The position numbers were made by a program, and so were the translations under genes. A DNA stretch of 64,000 nucleotides from Gerris lacustris (lineage: Eukaryota > Arthropoda > Insecta > Hemiptera > Gerridae). The notes under the pieces are model-generated. The model was given only the letters and a program-made list of their open reading frames with translations. It was not told the DNA's origin and ran no database searches. This document shows, piece after piece, positions 22,600 through 36,019 of the stretch. Where the stretch lies: assembly GCA_951217055.1 (NCBI GenBank), contig OX578286.1, positions 42,423,937 through 42,487,936 of the forward strand, in the 5' to 3' direction. The first letter of the stretch is position 1, and the number at the start of each line of letters is the position of its first letter.

Positions 22600-23584
22600 C
22601 GACCAATTGACTTCTTCCACATCGACCTTAATCAAGTAAACATCGTTTTGAAATTCTCCCTGTTAGTGTAAATTATAATTTGTACATTTGTTAACTTTTG
22701 AAATTAATTTATTTGATAATATTTTTTAATCTAGGAATTTATTTTTAATTTCAATTTTTTTTTTTTTTTACAATTTAATTTTAAAAAATGTGTCCTATAT
22801 CCTACCAATTAATATTATTTAAAAAAGTATATTTTAAAGAAAACAAAAAAAAAATTACCACCAATAAAATGGCATATATTTTTTTATCTAATGTAAAAAA
22901 AAGCATAATAAAAATAGCTATTTTAAATTATTTTTCATTAAATTAAAATTATTGAGATACAATAAGACTTAAAAGCTAAATTTTATTTCTATTAAACAAA
23001 AAGTGAAATATTTTCCATAACTCTTTTTCTAGTAATGTAGTGTTGTTTAATTTTTGATAAGTATTTTTCAACTAAATTTCCATTTTTTGGCAAATGCACT
23101 ATAGCAAAAAAAATAGGATGCCCTCTCTAAAATATATTTTACTCTTTTTTGAACTAAAAATAAATAATTTAAAATTTTCAGCTTTGAAAACAAAACGGAT
23201 TATGTTTGATTCGCCCTCGTAGAATATTTGATTGTATCTTTTGGTGTAATTTCAGCATTATAAGATATTATCGAGACTTATGTAAATTTGTTTTTATTAA
23301 CAGAAGAGTGAAGAGTGTTTTTTTTTTTGTGAATAAAAAACACTCTTCAAAGTGAAACATTTGGGAAGAAAATAAATTCTGTCAAAAAGACAATTATGGT
23401 TCCTTGTTTTTTCCTCTCCATTTAGCAGTTATTATTATTCTATATTGGAAAAGGAACCTCTATTGTTAATTTTTTTTAATATTCCCTATATGCCAGTTTT
23501 CCATTTAAATAATACTATTTTAAATTAGTGGAAAAAAAGCATTTATTTGTTGTGATGTTAAATGGAATAAAAATTTTGTAATTG

Positions 23585-23621
<37 letters not shown>

Positions 23622-25195
23622 ATCTGTGAGAGTTTCAGCCGTCTAGATAGGTAATCGGAGTGTGGGGTAAAATAAGTGGATTTCGGAAAGTGGGGTGAAA
23701 ATTGATAACAAAATTTGTATATCACGGACAAGTAAAGTTAAATAAAATTGTGTGTAACATGAAATTTTTTAGACTTTATCATAATCTGTTTAAATTTTGT
23801 TGTTTATCAAAGACAGTTATTGTGTGAGAAAGTTTACATTGTGCATAAAAAATATTATTTTTTATTTTTTACATATCATCTACCTAAAGGTAAAAATAAA
23901 AAATAAAAAAGAGTATTTAAAAAAAAAAAAAAAAAGACAGTAATCTTCAGATGTGTATATGGTAAATTTAAATGAATGGTAAAAGTAATCAAGTGTTTTT
24001 GAAGTACACTTGCAGAGCTACACAAAAAGAAAACTAATTATATATGTTTCATAACATAATTGTGGAAAATATAACTCACTACTTTGTAAATCTATGAATT
24101 TTTAACTTCCTGCAGATGATTTTTCTGATTGACATTAATGTTCATTAATTAAAAAAAAAAAATTTCTTGAAAAATAAAATATTCAAGTGATCTTATTGCC
24201 CAGGCAATGCTTTGATTGGGGTTAAGTCAAAAGGCAAAAATTTCATTAAGTATATTTAAAAAAAAGATAAAATTAAGGGCATCCTAAAGTACCAATATTT
24301 CAAGATCATTTTGTATTTGCTAATTTGCAGAAAGAGTACCTTATCGCATATAAGAAATATTTTAATTAAAACTTAATAATTCATTAATTAAAAATGTGTT
24401 ATATTTTAATAAATTTTTCAAAATTTTGGACCATTCTTTTTGGTAAAATAATATTAAATAAGGCAGTTATGCAATTTTTTTTTTCTTTTCAATTGTCAAG
24501 ATAATAATTGTAAACAACTTTTTTTTGTTGCGACAATTACAAAACCATGCTTATGAAATTAAATAATGTTAATCAAAAGTAAAATTGAATTAAAAAATGA
24601 ACCCTATCGATAAAAATTTAACATAGTTTTAATTGTTCTGGTGTAAGCTTAACGAGAGAATAGGACGCCCAAAGAACGAAATTGGATTACAAGGGCTATT
24701 TTCTTAAGATTGAGTTCACTTTATCTATTTTTCTCTCTGCATCTTGTAAAATTGAATAATGATTCCAATTTTTTTAAAAAATAAATAAATAAATCAATGC
24801 ATTAATTAAAAGCAAGCAAATGTAAAAATGAAATAAAATCATGGTCAATTCATTATCAGTTCTGATCACTAAATGGTGGAATTTTCTAAAAACTAAAAAA
24901 GGTTTACAATTTGTTTGAGTAATTATCCCTTACTGCAGTAAATTATAAATAAATAATTATTAACCGGGGTTTCTTTTTTTTTTAATTTTGATTGATCATT
25001 TTATAAAGTGGTAGAAAACTGTTTATATTTTGATTCTTTCATTGATAGAGAGATAATTACGAAGATAAAGGAGACCTTCCATTTAACACTTCTGTTTTCC
25101 GAGGCTAATTGTAACTATGTTTATTTATTTGAGTAGTTAAAAAGTTGTCAAAAACTATCAACTTTCTGTAGATAAAGTCTTATATATTAAATCTC
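22600..25195. other. TMEM170 3' flank, extremely AT-rich
   Basis: Long A and T runs (for example a run of about 28 A near 23585) and AATAAA sites; the proximal part is probably 3'UTR. No coding signal. Confidence 0.4.
22863..22868 (+). terminator. Candidate polyadenylation signal of TMEM170
   Basis: First AATAAA after the TMEM170 stop, about 265 bp downstream. Later candidates occur near 23323, 23369 and 23563, the last just before a long A run that starts near 23585. Which one is used cannot be told from sequence. Confidence 0.35.
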
Positions 25196-25384
25196 GGTAC
25201 TTCTTTAGATTGTTACTCCCCTGTTTTTTTTTGTTTTTAGAATATACATGGATATCATGATTTTTATACATTCCTTTGACTAAGTAACTATTAAGACAAA
25301 GGGATGTTTAGTCCAATGTACTTTGAGACAAAGGAATATCACACTTCTGTTTTTATAAGGGGAGTAACAGTCTAAAGAAGTGCC
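25196..25384 (+). mobile_element. Family C MITE copy 6 (short form)
   Basis: TIR ends intact, one hairpin module. Flanks TAAATCTC and TAAATTGC agree at 6 of 8. Confidence 0.75.
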
Positions 25385-25424
25385 TAAATTGCGAGAGAAG
25401 CATATGTTCTGCGAAGAAAAAAAA

Positions 25425-25680
25425 GTGGGATAGCTTTCAGTGGCCGTCGCAATTAAGTCAAACTTAAGAGGGTAGGGTAATCAATAGGTTTCTTGCCCCA
25501 TATGGGGTGGTCTTTACAAGGTCCCCTGAAAAAATGTTATAACCTAGATATAATCCCACAGGCCCTTGATCTTTTTAGGCCTGATCACAAGGGCTAATGT
25601 GAACAACCCTCGGTGATCGACACCATTATTGTAAATTAACAAATGTGGTTCCTGAACCATTTAAAAGTGGATAAAGTTTG
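25425..25680. other. Small GC-richer island, unrecognised
   Basis: Contains CCCCATATGGGG and two GGCC-bearing hairpin-like segments (CCCTTGATC near 25563, ACAAGGGCT near 25587). The stretch vaguely resembles the tail of the 5S-like SINE (AAGCCCTTTGG..CCAAGGGCTG) but is not a clear copy. Confidence 0.25.
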
Positions 25681-26782
25681 GCTTCTTTTTTGTAATCACA
25701 TTGTGTTATAAATTGCTTTTTTTTTCTTACGACTTCAGTCTAATTAAATTTTTCTTTTGTGGTAAATATACTAAATCTTTTTTAAGATTAAACACGATTA
25801 ATTTTTAAAAACAATAAAAACCAAACTCAATCTCTTACATTTCATTCAAAATCAAATTAAAAACTTTATGATCAACAAATATATTTATAGTAATTTATAT
25901 AAAAAAAGTAAAATTAAATTATTCTTTATTCTCTTACTTTTACTGATTTGCTTCAATTATTATTAGCGTCATAATTATGATTATTATTATTGTTGTTTTA
26001 ATGCAATTTTAAATATTTATAGTGTAAAGGTAATTTAATAAAAAAAAAATGTAATATATTGTATTAACTTATAGGCACAATTTAAATAATAAAATTATAA
26101 TAAGTTAAAAAACAACAATCAGAAATATATGAATTCGTACAATTTTAAATAGATTTTCTAAAATAAAAAAAAATTACAATGTATGAATTTATCAAATGTA
26201 TATATTGAATAATAAGACATTATCAAAGGTTTCGAAGACCAGAAATGATCGATAAATGGCAAAATCATTTAGAAGTCAATTTAATGGGGCCGCTATTTTT
26301 TATCAAGGGACTCAAAATAGCATTATTAATCCATGTTTTTTTTTTTCTTAGTTAATTAATTGTAAATTTATTTTTTATTTTTAATTAGGATTTTTTAATT
26401 GTGATTTCCAAGGAGAAAAATTTATATATATATATTTTTTTTATAAATAATTATAAATAAATGATCAGATAGAGTCTTTGTTTTGGAGATTTATAATTTA
26501 AATTAATTAGCTGATATGGGTTTAGAAACTAATAACAATGAGAAAGCTTCATGATGTGTTACCCATATCATCATCTTTTCTTAAATAAGACCCTAAACAA
26601 AACCCATATGTTCTCTCTATAAAGTCCTATAGAGGGAACCCATAATTATATGGGCTCACTTTGTCAACCTAAGTCCCAAAGTAAACTCACCAAATCCCTT
26701 TTCAATATCGACCGAAGTTAACCCATATTATCCCTTTTCAGAGACCAATGAAGGATTGCTCATTTATGCCCATCTTTAACAC
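25681..26782. other. AT-rich intergenic DNA
   Basis: No feature supported. Confidence 0.3.
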
Positions 26783-26790
26783 ATAATTAT

Positions 26791-27395
26791 TAGCGTTGGG
26801 AACCAATCGATTGAAAACAGTCGACTAAACGGTTGTTTTAAAATATTCATTCAGTTGTGGATATCTAGCTTTCACTCGACTGATATCAGTCTATACTTTG
26901 GAGTTGTATTAGTTGTAATTCGGACGTGTATATGTGGACGTGTGTATAACGAGATAACGAGTGTCATGCGCCTTCTCACCCCTCCTCCACTCTGAGCCTT
27001 TCCCCTACCTAAAACCAAAAAACATCCGAATGAAACATTTGAATGAAAAATTCGAATGGATTCAGTCTCAGTCTATATTTTTTTCATTAGAATGAAAACG
27101 ATGTCGTAGCAGGCTGTAGTTTGGGAAGAGATAACGAGTGTCAAGCGCCTTCTCACTCTCACCCCCCCCCCCTCAGCTCTGAGGCCTTTACGGCCTCCAC
27201 CATACTACTCCTATATAAAAAAAAACCATTCGATTGAAACATTCGACTTGCGGGTTCAGTCTCGGTCTATATATTTATTCGTATATCCTATACCCGCTAT
27301 GAGACTGTTTTCAGTCGATTGAACTCAATCGACTTTTTTTTCCCGAATCGACTTATTCATTCGGTTGTTTTTTCTGGTCGGTTGTCCCAACGCTA
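26791..27395. mobile_element. hAT-like MITE with perfect 8-bp duplication
   Basis: Ends TAGCGTTGGGA and TCCCAACGCTA, flanked by ATAATTAT at 26783-26790 and 27396-27403. The TA-GNGTTG end with an 8-bp site is the hAT pattern. Interior is palindromic (CAATCGATTG, GTCGACT) without an ORF. Confidence 0.8.
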
Positions 27396-27403
27396 ATAAT
27401 TAT

Positions 27404-29009
27404 GGGTTCCCTTTACTAACCTAGACCCTAAAAAAACCTACTTGTTACTTATTAAGTTACATTGGTTTAAAATCCTAATAATTCATTTCAATAACATGAA
27501 TAAACCAAATAATTTCTACTCAATAAATACCAATGGAATCCTAAAACCTTCTTGTTCTAGACCTAGAGATTTTTTTTTTAAATTATTAGAAAAATAAGAA
27601 CATAATATTCATATATGCTTTAAAACGATTTTTTTGTAGGATAACAATTATACAAAGTTTCTATTTTATTTATTTATTTTTTTTTTTACCTTTCTCCGTG
27701 GAAATTATTAAAGTAATTTAAAATATTTATCAAATAAAAATGTTAAATATTGTTATTTGCTCATTATGAATAACTTGTTGTTTGTTTTTTTTTTTTTTTT
27801 TAAATATTAATAGTTGTAATTTTTTTTTCTTTACTCATTTAAAAATTAAAAAGAGTTACACATTTAGTTTTAATTTTAGTGAATTTTATCGTGGAAGAAG
27901 TATTAAATATATAATTTTATTTTAAGAGTAGCGTGAAAATACTGAAATTGTTTTAGACATTTTATGCCTGTCAAAACACTTATTTTTAAACAATTATGTT
28001 TTTCATAACTGATATTTCAATGCTTAAGAGGACATTGCGTGCATTCATGGCTGCTGTTCAGCATTTTATAATACATAATTATTTTTCTCTCTCTCTTATA
28101 CATAATAAATATTAAATTAAATATTTACTCAAAAGACATTGAGAATTCAAGGGATATTAAAATTAAATAAATAAAGATCTAAAGATTTTTGGGGTGTTAA
28201 ATAATAATTAATTTAAAAAAAAAAAAAAAATGCCTAATTTATTTCCATCATATAATAGACTTGTTTACATTGTTAGTAAGTTTACTTTTACATGAGATAA
28301 GAAAATTTTGTTTTATTATTTTTTATTCATATAAAATATGCTGTTCTTTTTTTTTTTTTTATATATGTATATAACTTATTTATTTTTAATCTTTCCCATT
28401 TATGCATTTTGGATTAATTTAAATAAATAATTGTTATCTTGGGGCTGTAATTAATTAAGTGGTGAATTTTCATATTATTATTGTTTTGCTACCTTTTGCG
28501 TTATGCTTTTTTATTTATTATTATGTTATTATCTTGTATAAAAAAAACATTGTTTATAATAATTGTGGAAGTAGAGACGATGTAAAATTAAAAAATGTTA
28601 AGGATTGTTTATTGTTCTTATTTTGTGGTAGGAAACAAATCAAACAATGAATATTGTAAGTATCAAATTTTACAGTGTTGTTAACATAAATAATACATTA
28701 ATTAAAATAGGAAAGTCCCTTCAAAAATCCAATTTTTTAAACATCAATTGTAACAGTGAAAGAAACCCATATCAAAGAGAACTTAAGTTTACAGGAGACA
28801 TCACATTTTTTCTAGAATTTTTTTTTAAAACATTCTTTTCCTAAAATCTCTAATGTTGACATGCTTTTTATTTTTTATTTTTTAAAAAAAATTAATAACT
28901 CAAGCTTTCACTCCTAAAATCTACTAGGATAAGAGTTCATAGTGAGTACAAGATCACACTTTAACTTGTTTAGAAATGTCAGGCATTTATAAAAAAAACT
29001 ATTTTACAT
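27404..29009. other. AT-rich intergenic DNA
   Basis: Homopolymer-rich. No feature supported. Confidence 0.3.
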
Positions 29010-29510
29010 AGGCGGTGACCACAGTAGCTTGGATAGGAGAACAGTTGGTACTCCTATCATTAAAGTTATCAGCATTGAGTGTGGTCATAACTTGGATGGG
29101 TGACCACAGACATTGGTTGAAGTGTGGGACCTCAGATAAAGTTGTTGGAGTGTTAGAATTTCTCTGGTGTAAAAGTTGTGTATGTGATTTTATCTAATTA
29201 CATTTCAATCGCAGGGTTCCTCAGTAGTTTATTAATACCATCTAGTTGGTCTGGTTGGATTCCTGATCCCTGTATGAAGGCCCCACACTTTGTAATTACC
29301 CAGCATAAATGGGTAGCTGATTATATGAAGTGATGATTAAATGGTGGCGAATAAGATTTATAGTCTATTATATGTTGATGGAGCAACATAGCAACCGAAT
29401 GGCATGCATTACATATTATATTGTTGTATAAGCCCTTTGGCAGAGGCCCCAAGGGCTGTTGTGCCCCAGAGTTAGTTAGGGTTCTCACTAGGTTTATAAA
29501 AAAAAAATCT
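29010..29510 (+). mobile_element. 5S-rRNA-like SINE
   Basis: About the first 110 bp align with insect 5S rRNA: GCGGTGACCACAGTAGC at the start, TTAAAGTTATCAGCATTGAG (box A region) and ACTTGGATGGGTGACC (box C region). A body of about 390 bp follows, including AAGCCCTTTGGCAGAGGCCC, and an A run near 29499. A 5S head plus unrelated body plus A tail is the SINE3 layout. A diverged 5S pseudogene is the alternative. Confidence 0.5.
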
Positions 29511-29552
29511 GAAATTTTGACTATAATATCTCAAAAATGCCTAATTTAAAGA

Positions 29553-30064
29553 TATAAGTCTCACTATGTCACCATTGACCTTCTATGGTGCTCCCTAGAA
29601 ATCCTTATTTGAGGGTATGTGGTTTCATTGTGTTACCATCAACATACTATGGTGCTCCATAGAAATCCTAAATTTGAGGATATGTGGTTTCATTGTGTTA
29701 CCATTGACATACTATGGTGCTCCATAGAAATCCTTATTTGAGGGTATGTGGTTTCATTGTGTTACCATCAACATACTATGGTGCTCCATAGAAATCCTAA
29801 ATTTGAGGATATGTGGTTTCATTGTGTTACCATTGACATACTATGGTGCTCCATAGAAATCCTTATTTGAGGGTATGTGGTTTCATTGTGTTACCATCAA
29901 CATACTATGGTGCTCCATAGAAATCCTAAATTTGAGGATATGTGGTTTCATTGTGTTACCATTGACATACTATGGTGCTCCATAGAAATCCTAAATTTGA
30001 GGATATGTGGTTTCATTGTGTTACCATTGACATACTATGGTGCTCCATAGAAATCCTAAATTTA
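29553..30064 (+). repeat. Satellite with alternating 65- and 64-bp units
   Basis: Eight units. Unit A (65 bp; CATCAACAT and CTAAATTTGAGGA) and unit B (64 bp; CATTGACAT and CTTATTTGAGGG) alternate: diverged B (29553), A 29616, B 29681, A 29745, B 29810, A 29874, then two hybrid units (B-type start, A-type end) at 29939 and 30004. Units are nearly identical apart from the first. Confidence 0.92.
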
Positions 30065-30823
30065 AATAAAGAATTAAAATCCTATACCAAAAATAATAAA
30101 TGAATAAATAGAAAAATTCTTAATAAAGATCCCTTTCTTAAATATTATTTACTTTTTGTCTTTAATAAAGCTTACTTCCTTAATAATAATTTACTGTTTG
30201 TCCTTAAAGTAATCGCCAAATAAGTTTTAATGTGTTTACAGCTTGGGAAAGTAATAAAAAGGGTGGGGAACCAATGAGAACTCAGGATTTTAAAATTTTA
30301 ACTCACTAAAACTCATTTTGGCGATTACTGTGATTAACAATTTTTCCTTAATTATAATTTACATGTTATCCCTAATAAAGCTTACTTTTTTTCAAATTAT
30401 ATTTGTCTATTTACAACAAAAATTACTTTTTGTACTTTTCCAATATATAATTATTAGAATAAATATTTCACAACAAAAAATATCGATACAATAAAGTATC
30501 AAATTTTGTTATTGTAAATATTGTACAAAGATTGAAAAACATAAAAATTAATCGATAATATAAGGGTAATTTTCTTCTAGAATATAAAAAAATGATTGTA
30601 AACTTTACATATTTTGCTTTTTTTTTTAACAAAAAGTAATTTAAATTTGCCTACTAAATGTAAAATTTCTTTCTATTTTTCACTTGTGTGTCTTTGAATA
30701 TATTGCTTGTGTTACATGTGTATTTATCCCTTTAAATTATTTAATATAAATAAAAAAGCATTATATATTATGATGGGGGAAAATTAAGTTATTTGAAATA
30801 ATTGTACATATCATAATGAGTAG

Positions 30824-30960
30824 TGAACTCACTTTATTAGGAATGAAGAAAGATGTTTCTTTACTAAAAGTAACTTTATTGTACAATGTTGGCTTTCAAC
30901 CACTAAAGGTCGACCAAGAAGTCATGAACACATGAGAAACTGAAAGCTTAGCTTCGTTTA
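30824..30960 (+). repeat. Family F repeat piece
   Basis: Contains TTTATTGTACAATGTTGGCT, TTCAACCACTAAAGGTCGAC and CAAGAAGTCATG, shared with 31838-32030 and 43336-44490. Confidence 0.5.
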
Positions 30961-31837
30961 AAGTCGGAACTTCCGAGTAGTGCCGAAGTCAGTACAGTCG
31001 GGTGCTAAGACAATACCAATTTCTCGTTTGTATGACATGCGCAGTTATGCCAAATCTCAAGAATAACAACAGGAAGGTTTCCAATCTGTTAGGTTTCCTG
31101 TTTTGTTTGTTTTTATACAGTACGGATCATAGTCACAACTATCCTAAACGATTTTTGTACGATCCACAAATCCACAGGATGATGCAAATGCAAAGGACGC
31201 TACTAATAACAGGGTTGGAACAAACCTAATATGTATTTATTTTTATAAAAATGATTGCTCTCCATGACAATTAATCAAAATAATATTTAAGAATTTCTAG
31301 TTTGTTTTTCCCCATTATATTTTTTATAAATATAATAACCAGTGAAACTTATCTTTGTATCTCATTATTTATAACATTTCTTCCTAATTTTGAATTTGTG
31401 TTATTATCCATGTTTTTATAAATACCAGGAAATTTAATTTACCAAAGAGAAAATTGCCAAAAACAATCCGAGAGAGGTATTTGTACAAAAATAATACACA
31501 AAAAAGTAACAACTAAAATCCAGAAATAAGAAAAGTAACAAATAAAACAGAAATTTAAAAGTGACAAATCAAACTCAGAAATAAAGACCAAGAAAAAAAT
31601 CGATTAAGAAAGAAGAAAATCGATTTAGATTTAAAGAATATTATTATGTATAATCAATAAATAATAATATAAAGATATTACCAAGTATTAATAGTAATTT
31701 CTTATCAGGTAGTGTTGCCTGTTGCAAAAAATATTTTAAAAAATATAGAAGTTATCAAAAATAAAATTATTAATAACAAAAGAACAACACTGTGTTTTTT
31801 GACAGTGATCTATTTTATTAAAAACAGACTATACATG

Positions 31838-32030
31838 GCACCAAAACAACGACACTAGCGCACTCCTCAGATTTCCATGCCTTCTTGGTCCACCTTTAGT
31901 GGTCATCTCGCTGAAGAAAGAAATCTATAAAACGTAAGCTTTCAACCACTAGTGGTCCTATCGCTGGAACTGAAGATGATCACTAGCGGTTGAAAGCCAG
32001 CATTGTACAATAAACGGTTGAACTATCCTA
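31838..32030. repeat. Family F repeat with ACCACTAGTGGT palindrome
   Basis: TTCTTGGTCCACCTTTAGTG, TTTCAACCACTAGTGGTCC and, inverted, CACTAGCGGTTGAAAGCCAG plus TTGTACAATAAA. Looks like a rearranged inverted-repeat element. Confidence 0.5.
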
Positions 32031-32039
32031 TACGGGGGG

Positions 32040-33490
32040 GGGCATCATGTATAGAAATGAAAAAAACTGGAACATATAATTAAAGTCTTTTCTATATATT
32101 GATAAAAGAAATGCACCAATTATGGATTCTTCTTCATTTCATTAGTTTTCTCTTAATACATTTTCCATCTTCAGTCCTCTATTTTGAGACACAGCTGTAT
32201 ACAGGTCAATTTTGCGAATCTTGGGCGTATGTATCAGTCGTAGATTAACTGGGCTTTGATGTAGCGTATCTGGTTTTTCGAGAGACTATGAAATAAAAAA
32301 TTATCCATAAATAATGCAATTTATATCAATATACAGAAAACACTATAATTATGTATGCATTATATTTGATAGTTTTTGCATTTCTATACATGACGCCCCA
32401 TATAGACTAGTCCAACCCAATAAACTTACTTTTAGTGGAGAGATATCCTTCTTTTTTTCTAATCTTATACATTTTTTATTTAAATTGTTAATTTGAAAAA
32501 ATCAAACCTTATATCAAAAACTAAAATTTTATATGCACATATATTTAATAAATATGTTGGTCTGAGTATTTGTTGAATAAAAGCAAAGTTAAGAACGCTA
32601 TCAACTATTTAAAGGTTTTGTTTACAGAATTATTATAAATTAAAAAAAAAGGACATAATATTAACAAACTTTAACAAAAAAAGTATCTAAAATTTATTAA
32701 TGTTACTTGCTGACTTTGTTTTTTCTAAACATCTGTAATAAAATAATTAATTTTTAAATTTCCTTCTGTTCTAATAGCAATAGTTTTTATATGTGTGACT
32801 ATTATATAACTAAAAAATAAAATAGAATAAATCTGATAATCAACAAATAATTTTTCAGAATTCAAAAAATGACAAAAAAATAAATTTTTATCACTTTTAT
32901 GATTATTATTGAGAAAAGAAAAAAATAAATAAATAAATAAAATAAAAAAAGATAGCTTTTTCCTGTAAATAGATTTAAATATTAGTGTTAGGCCAGTTTA
33001 TAAATAATTGTATAAATATATTCTTGTAAATAACTTTTTTTTTGTTCAATAAAAAAATGAAAAAAAAAAAAAAAAAAAAAATGTTTGGATTATAAAAAAC
33101 AGAAGTTTTTAAAAAAAGAAGGAAAATATTTTGCTATGTGTCGGTAGAATGCTTGAAATTGTTATTTAAGCTTTATTTTTTATTAATATTGTTACCAGTA
33201 ATAAAATAATTTTTTTAGAAAAAAAAAAAAAATTGTTGTCATCACAATATTTTTATGTTGTAAAAAAAAATTAAATGTAATGTTTGTTTAATTTTACAAT
33301 TATGTATATCTCTTCTTTTAGAGTGTGATATTGTTTTTATTTTTTAAAAACAATATGAAATACATTTATATTTTTGAAGGATATAGATATGTCTTTGTTT
33401 AAAAAAAAATAAAAATATTTTTGATCCTCAAAGCAAAAATGAATTGTTAACTATAGGTAATTTAGAAATGTAAACATATATATATATTGC
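32040..33490. other. AT-rich intergenic DNA
   Basis: Poly(A) run near 33060. No feature supported. Confidence 0.3.
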
Positions 33491-33497
33491 AGATATA

Positions 33498-34413
33498 CAG
33501 TGCGTCCCCGGATCGACGCATGAATAGGTCAAAAAGACTAAAATGTTTTGAATTGAAATTCCATCTTCTGGGGTTTAGCCCTGCTTGGATAGAAACTAAT
33601 TTATGTCATAATTTAAGTTTTGAAAAATCAAGTATGTCTTAGAAATTTACAAAAAAGTTATTTTTCCCACTAGTAAAGTGCTTCTTCTCTAGGAGATGCT
33701 ACAAAATGGTATTAGAAAAAGTTGTTAAGAGAGAAAAGCTGAGTAAGAATACAACATTTTAAAACTCTCTGCCTACATTGATATATTGCATTATTTACCA
33801 CTCCATAGTATGCCTATTGTGCTGTTAAAAATAGTAAAAAATAATACATTTTAGTGGTGTTTTCCGTGCCATAAAATTGGTTTTAAATTTCGAAAATACA
33901 TCTATAAATATTATTATGTACAAAATTAAATTTAATCGTGAATTATTTGTGTTTTATTACTGTTATTATTCTTATTTCTTATAATAAATATTTAAAGTTC
34001 TTAACAGACAATTGAAAGTAAACTAAATTTTTTTGCACTTGCATTATTTATCAATTTTGTAAGAACTTTTCCTCACGAAATTTTTTAATATCTTCAACAA
34101 TTGAAAAAATGGTAAATAATGCAATATATCAAACTAGGCGGAGCGTTTTAAAATTTTGTATTCTTACTCAGTTTTTCTCTCTGAACAAATTTTTCTAATA
34201 ACATTTTGTCGTATCTCTTAGAGAAGCAGCACTTTACTAGTAAGAAAAATAACTATAATGTAAATTTCCAAGACATACTTGATTTTTCGAAACTTAAATT
34301 ATGACCAAAATTAGTTTCTATCCAAGCAGGGCTGAACCCCAGAAGATGAAATTTTAATTAACATTTTTTTTAGTATTTTTCACCTATTCATGCGTCGATC
34401 CGGGGACACGCTG
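33498..34413. mobile_element. Large inverted-repeat element with TA target (family I)
   Basis: Ends CAGTGCGTCCCCGGATCGAC and GTCGATCCGGGGACACGCTG next to TA. The arms stay complementary for about 310 bp (for example AAGCAGGGCT, ACTAGTAAAG, GGTAAATAATGCAATATATC), enclosing about 300 bp of AT-rich DNA. Probably a Tc1/mariner-class non-autonomous element. Confidence 0.75.
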
Positions 34414-34576
34414 TATATGTATATTCAATTCTTAACTTTTGTGATAGTATGGTCTCAACGACAAATATATAAATATATGTATTAAAATTGCAAATGTTGT
34501 CAGTTTGTTTTTGTTTTTCTTTTATTGTTCTCTTGTGGAGAAATTGGAACAACTTTGATTAAAAGAAATAAACAAA

Positions 34577-35193
34577 AATATTTTTCCTACTAGCGGCAGC
34601 AAAATTACGCATTATTGAACTGTTTTTAGGCATGAAAGTTTAATTTCTCTGAGGTATCAAGAAAACTTTACAATACGCAGCAAAATGCGATTTTGCTGCC
34701 TAGGCGGCAAAATCGTATTTTGCTGAGGATTTTTCCAGGCTAAGCCACGCCCACATTCCCCGCTACAAATAAATAAACAAACAACCCATTCTTTTATATT
34801 ATCTTTAACCTAAATGATTATAAAAATTTACCTTAAAAATATTTCGAATTTATTCAAAAAGGTTTATAAATACTTATTATAGATTATATTTATAAAATAG
34901 AATGGAGTAAAAAGATAAAAAAGAAATAAAAAATATTACAAAAAATAGTAGGTCTTAAAATAATCATAAATAATTAAATTAGTTTCAACACTGCAGCTCG
35001 TCTATAATCATCATTTTGTTTTGTTTTTACTGTATTTCTGTCAATTCATTTATTATAATTGTAACATTTGATATTGTTGCTTGTTTTTTTTTAATTTGAA
35101 TAGTTCAATAATAGTATTTGATAAGTAAGTAAGTATTATAAAATGAACATTATTTATAGGAAACATTTTTCTGCCGCCAGTAGGAAAAATATT
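34577..35193. mobile_element. Inverted-repeat element with AATATTTTTCCTACT ends
   Basis: Ends AATATTTTTCCTACTAGCGG and AGTAGGAAAAATATT with CTGCCGCC. The interior has GATTTTGCTGCCTAGGCGGC-type palindromes. No target duplication was recognised. Confidence 0.5.
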
Positions 35194-35204
35194 GTATGCA
35201 ACAA

Positions 35205-35390
35205 GGCAGCAAAGGAAACATTTCTGCCTCATATTGATATATTGCCTGCCTCGGCTTCGCCTCGGCAGTCAATCGAATAAATTACCTGCCTCGGCTTCGC
35301 CTCGGCAGTTAATTTCCATAGCCTGACCTCGCCTCCGGCTCGGAGGCTAATTTAATCATTCGTCAGAAAAATTCCATTTTGCTGCCTAGT
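35205..35390. repeat. GC-rich hairpin cluster
   Basis: Two copies of CTGCCTCGGCTTCGCCTCGG followed by CAG, then CCTCCGGCTCGGAGG. Related to the preceding element through GGCAGCAAA and TTTTGCTGCC. Confidence 0.5.
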
Positions 35391-35465
35391 TACATAAATA
35401 ACTATTTTTAAAGACTATCTATGATCCTTTTACGCTCTAAAAGATAATAAAAATATATACAGTAA

Positions 35466-35790
35466 CAGTAGAGCGTCTGCAATATTATCTGAACTAATTT
35501 TGTGTAGAGTGGTCCAGATAATCAAAATTCTCAAAAAAAAAGGAAAAATGTTAAATACAATTAATTAAGTGCAAATCATGTTTGTACAAAAACCATCTTT
35601 GTTTATTTATCTATAGTTTGTTTATTTATCTTTGTTTATTTATCTATATTTATTTATCTATAATTATACAACTAACAATGCTCTTTTTAAGAATTAATTA
35701 AGAGGCGGCTTTTGATTTTCTTTCTGTAAAAGCCAATTCGGATAATTGAGCGTTCAGATAGCTGACGTTCGAATAATTGACCCTCTACTG
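35466..35790. mobile_element. pogo/Tigger-like MITE
   Basis: Ends CAGTAGAGCGTCTGCAAT and ATTGACCCTCTACTG, 325 bp. TA flanks are imperfect. Confidence 0.5.
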
Positions 35791-35985
35791 TTTATAAAAT
35801 TTGTCAATGCCTAAAAATTGTTTGTTAAAACACATTATTATAATATATTAAAACAAAAAGAATGTACTTTAAAATTGATTCTGTATTGTAATTATCAAAA
35901 AAGAAAATCTTTGATCTTTTTTAATAATTAGTGAAATTTAACTTAAAAAGAAATTAAATCTCTTTTTAGTACCAGCAAACTTGTT

Positions 35986-35986
35986 G

Positions 35987-36019
<33 letters not shown>

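Noticed and set aside
29553..30064. CRISPR array
   Set aside because: Units are contiguous 64/65-bp repeats without spacers in a eukaryotic sequence.
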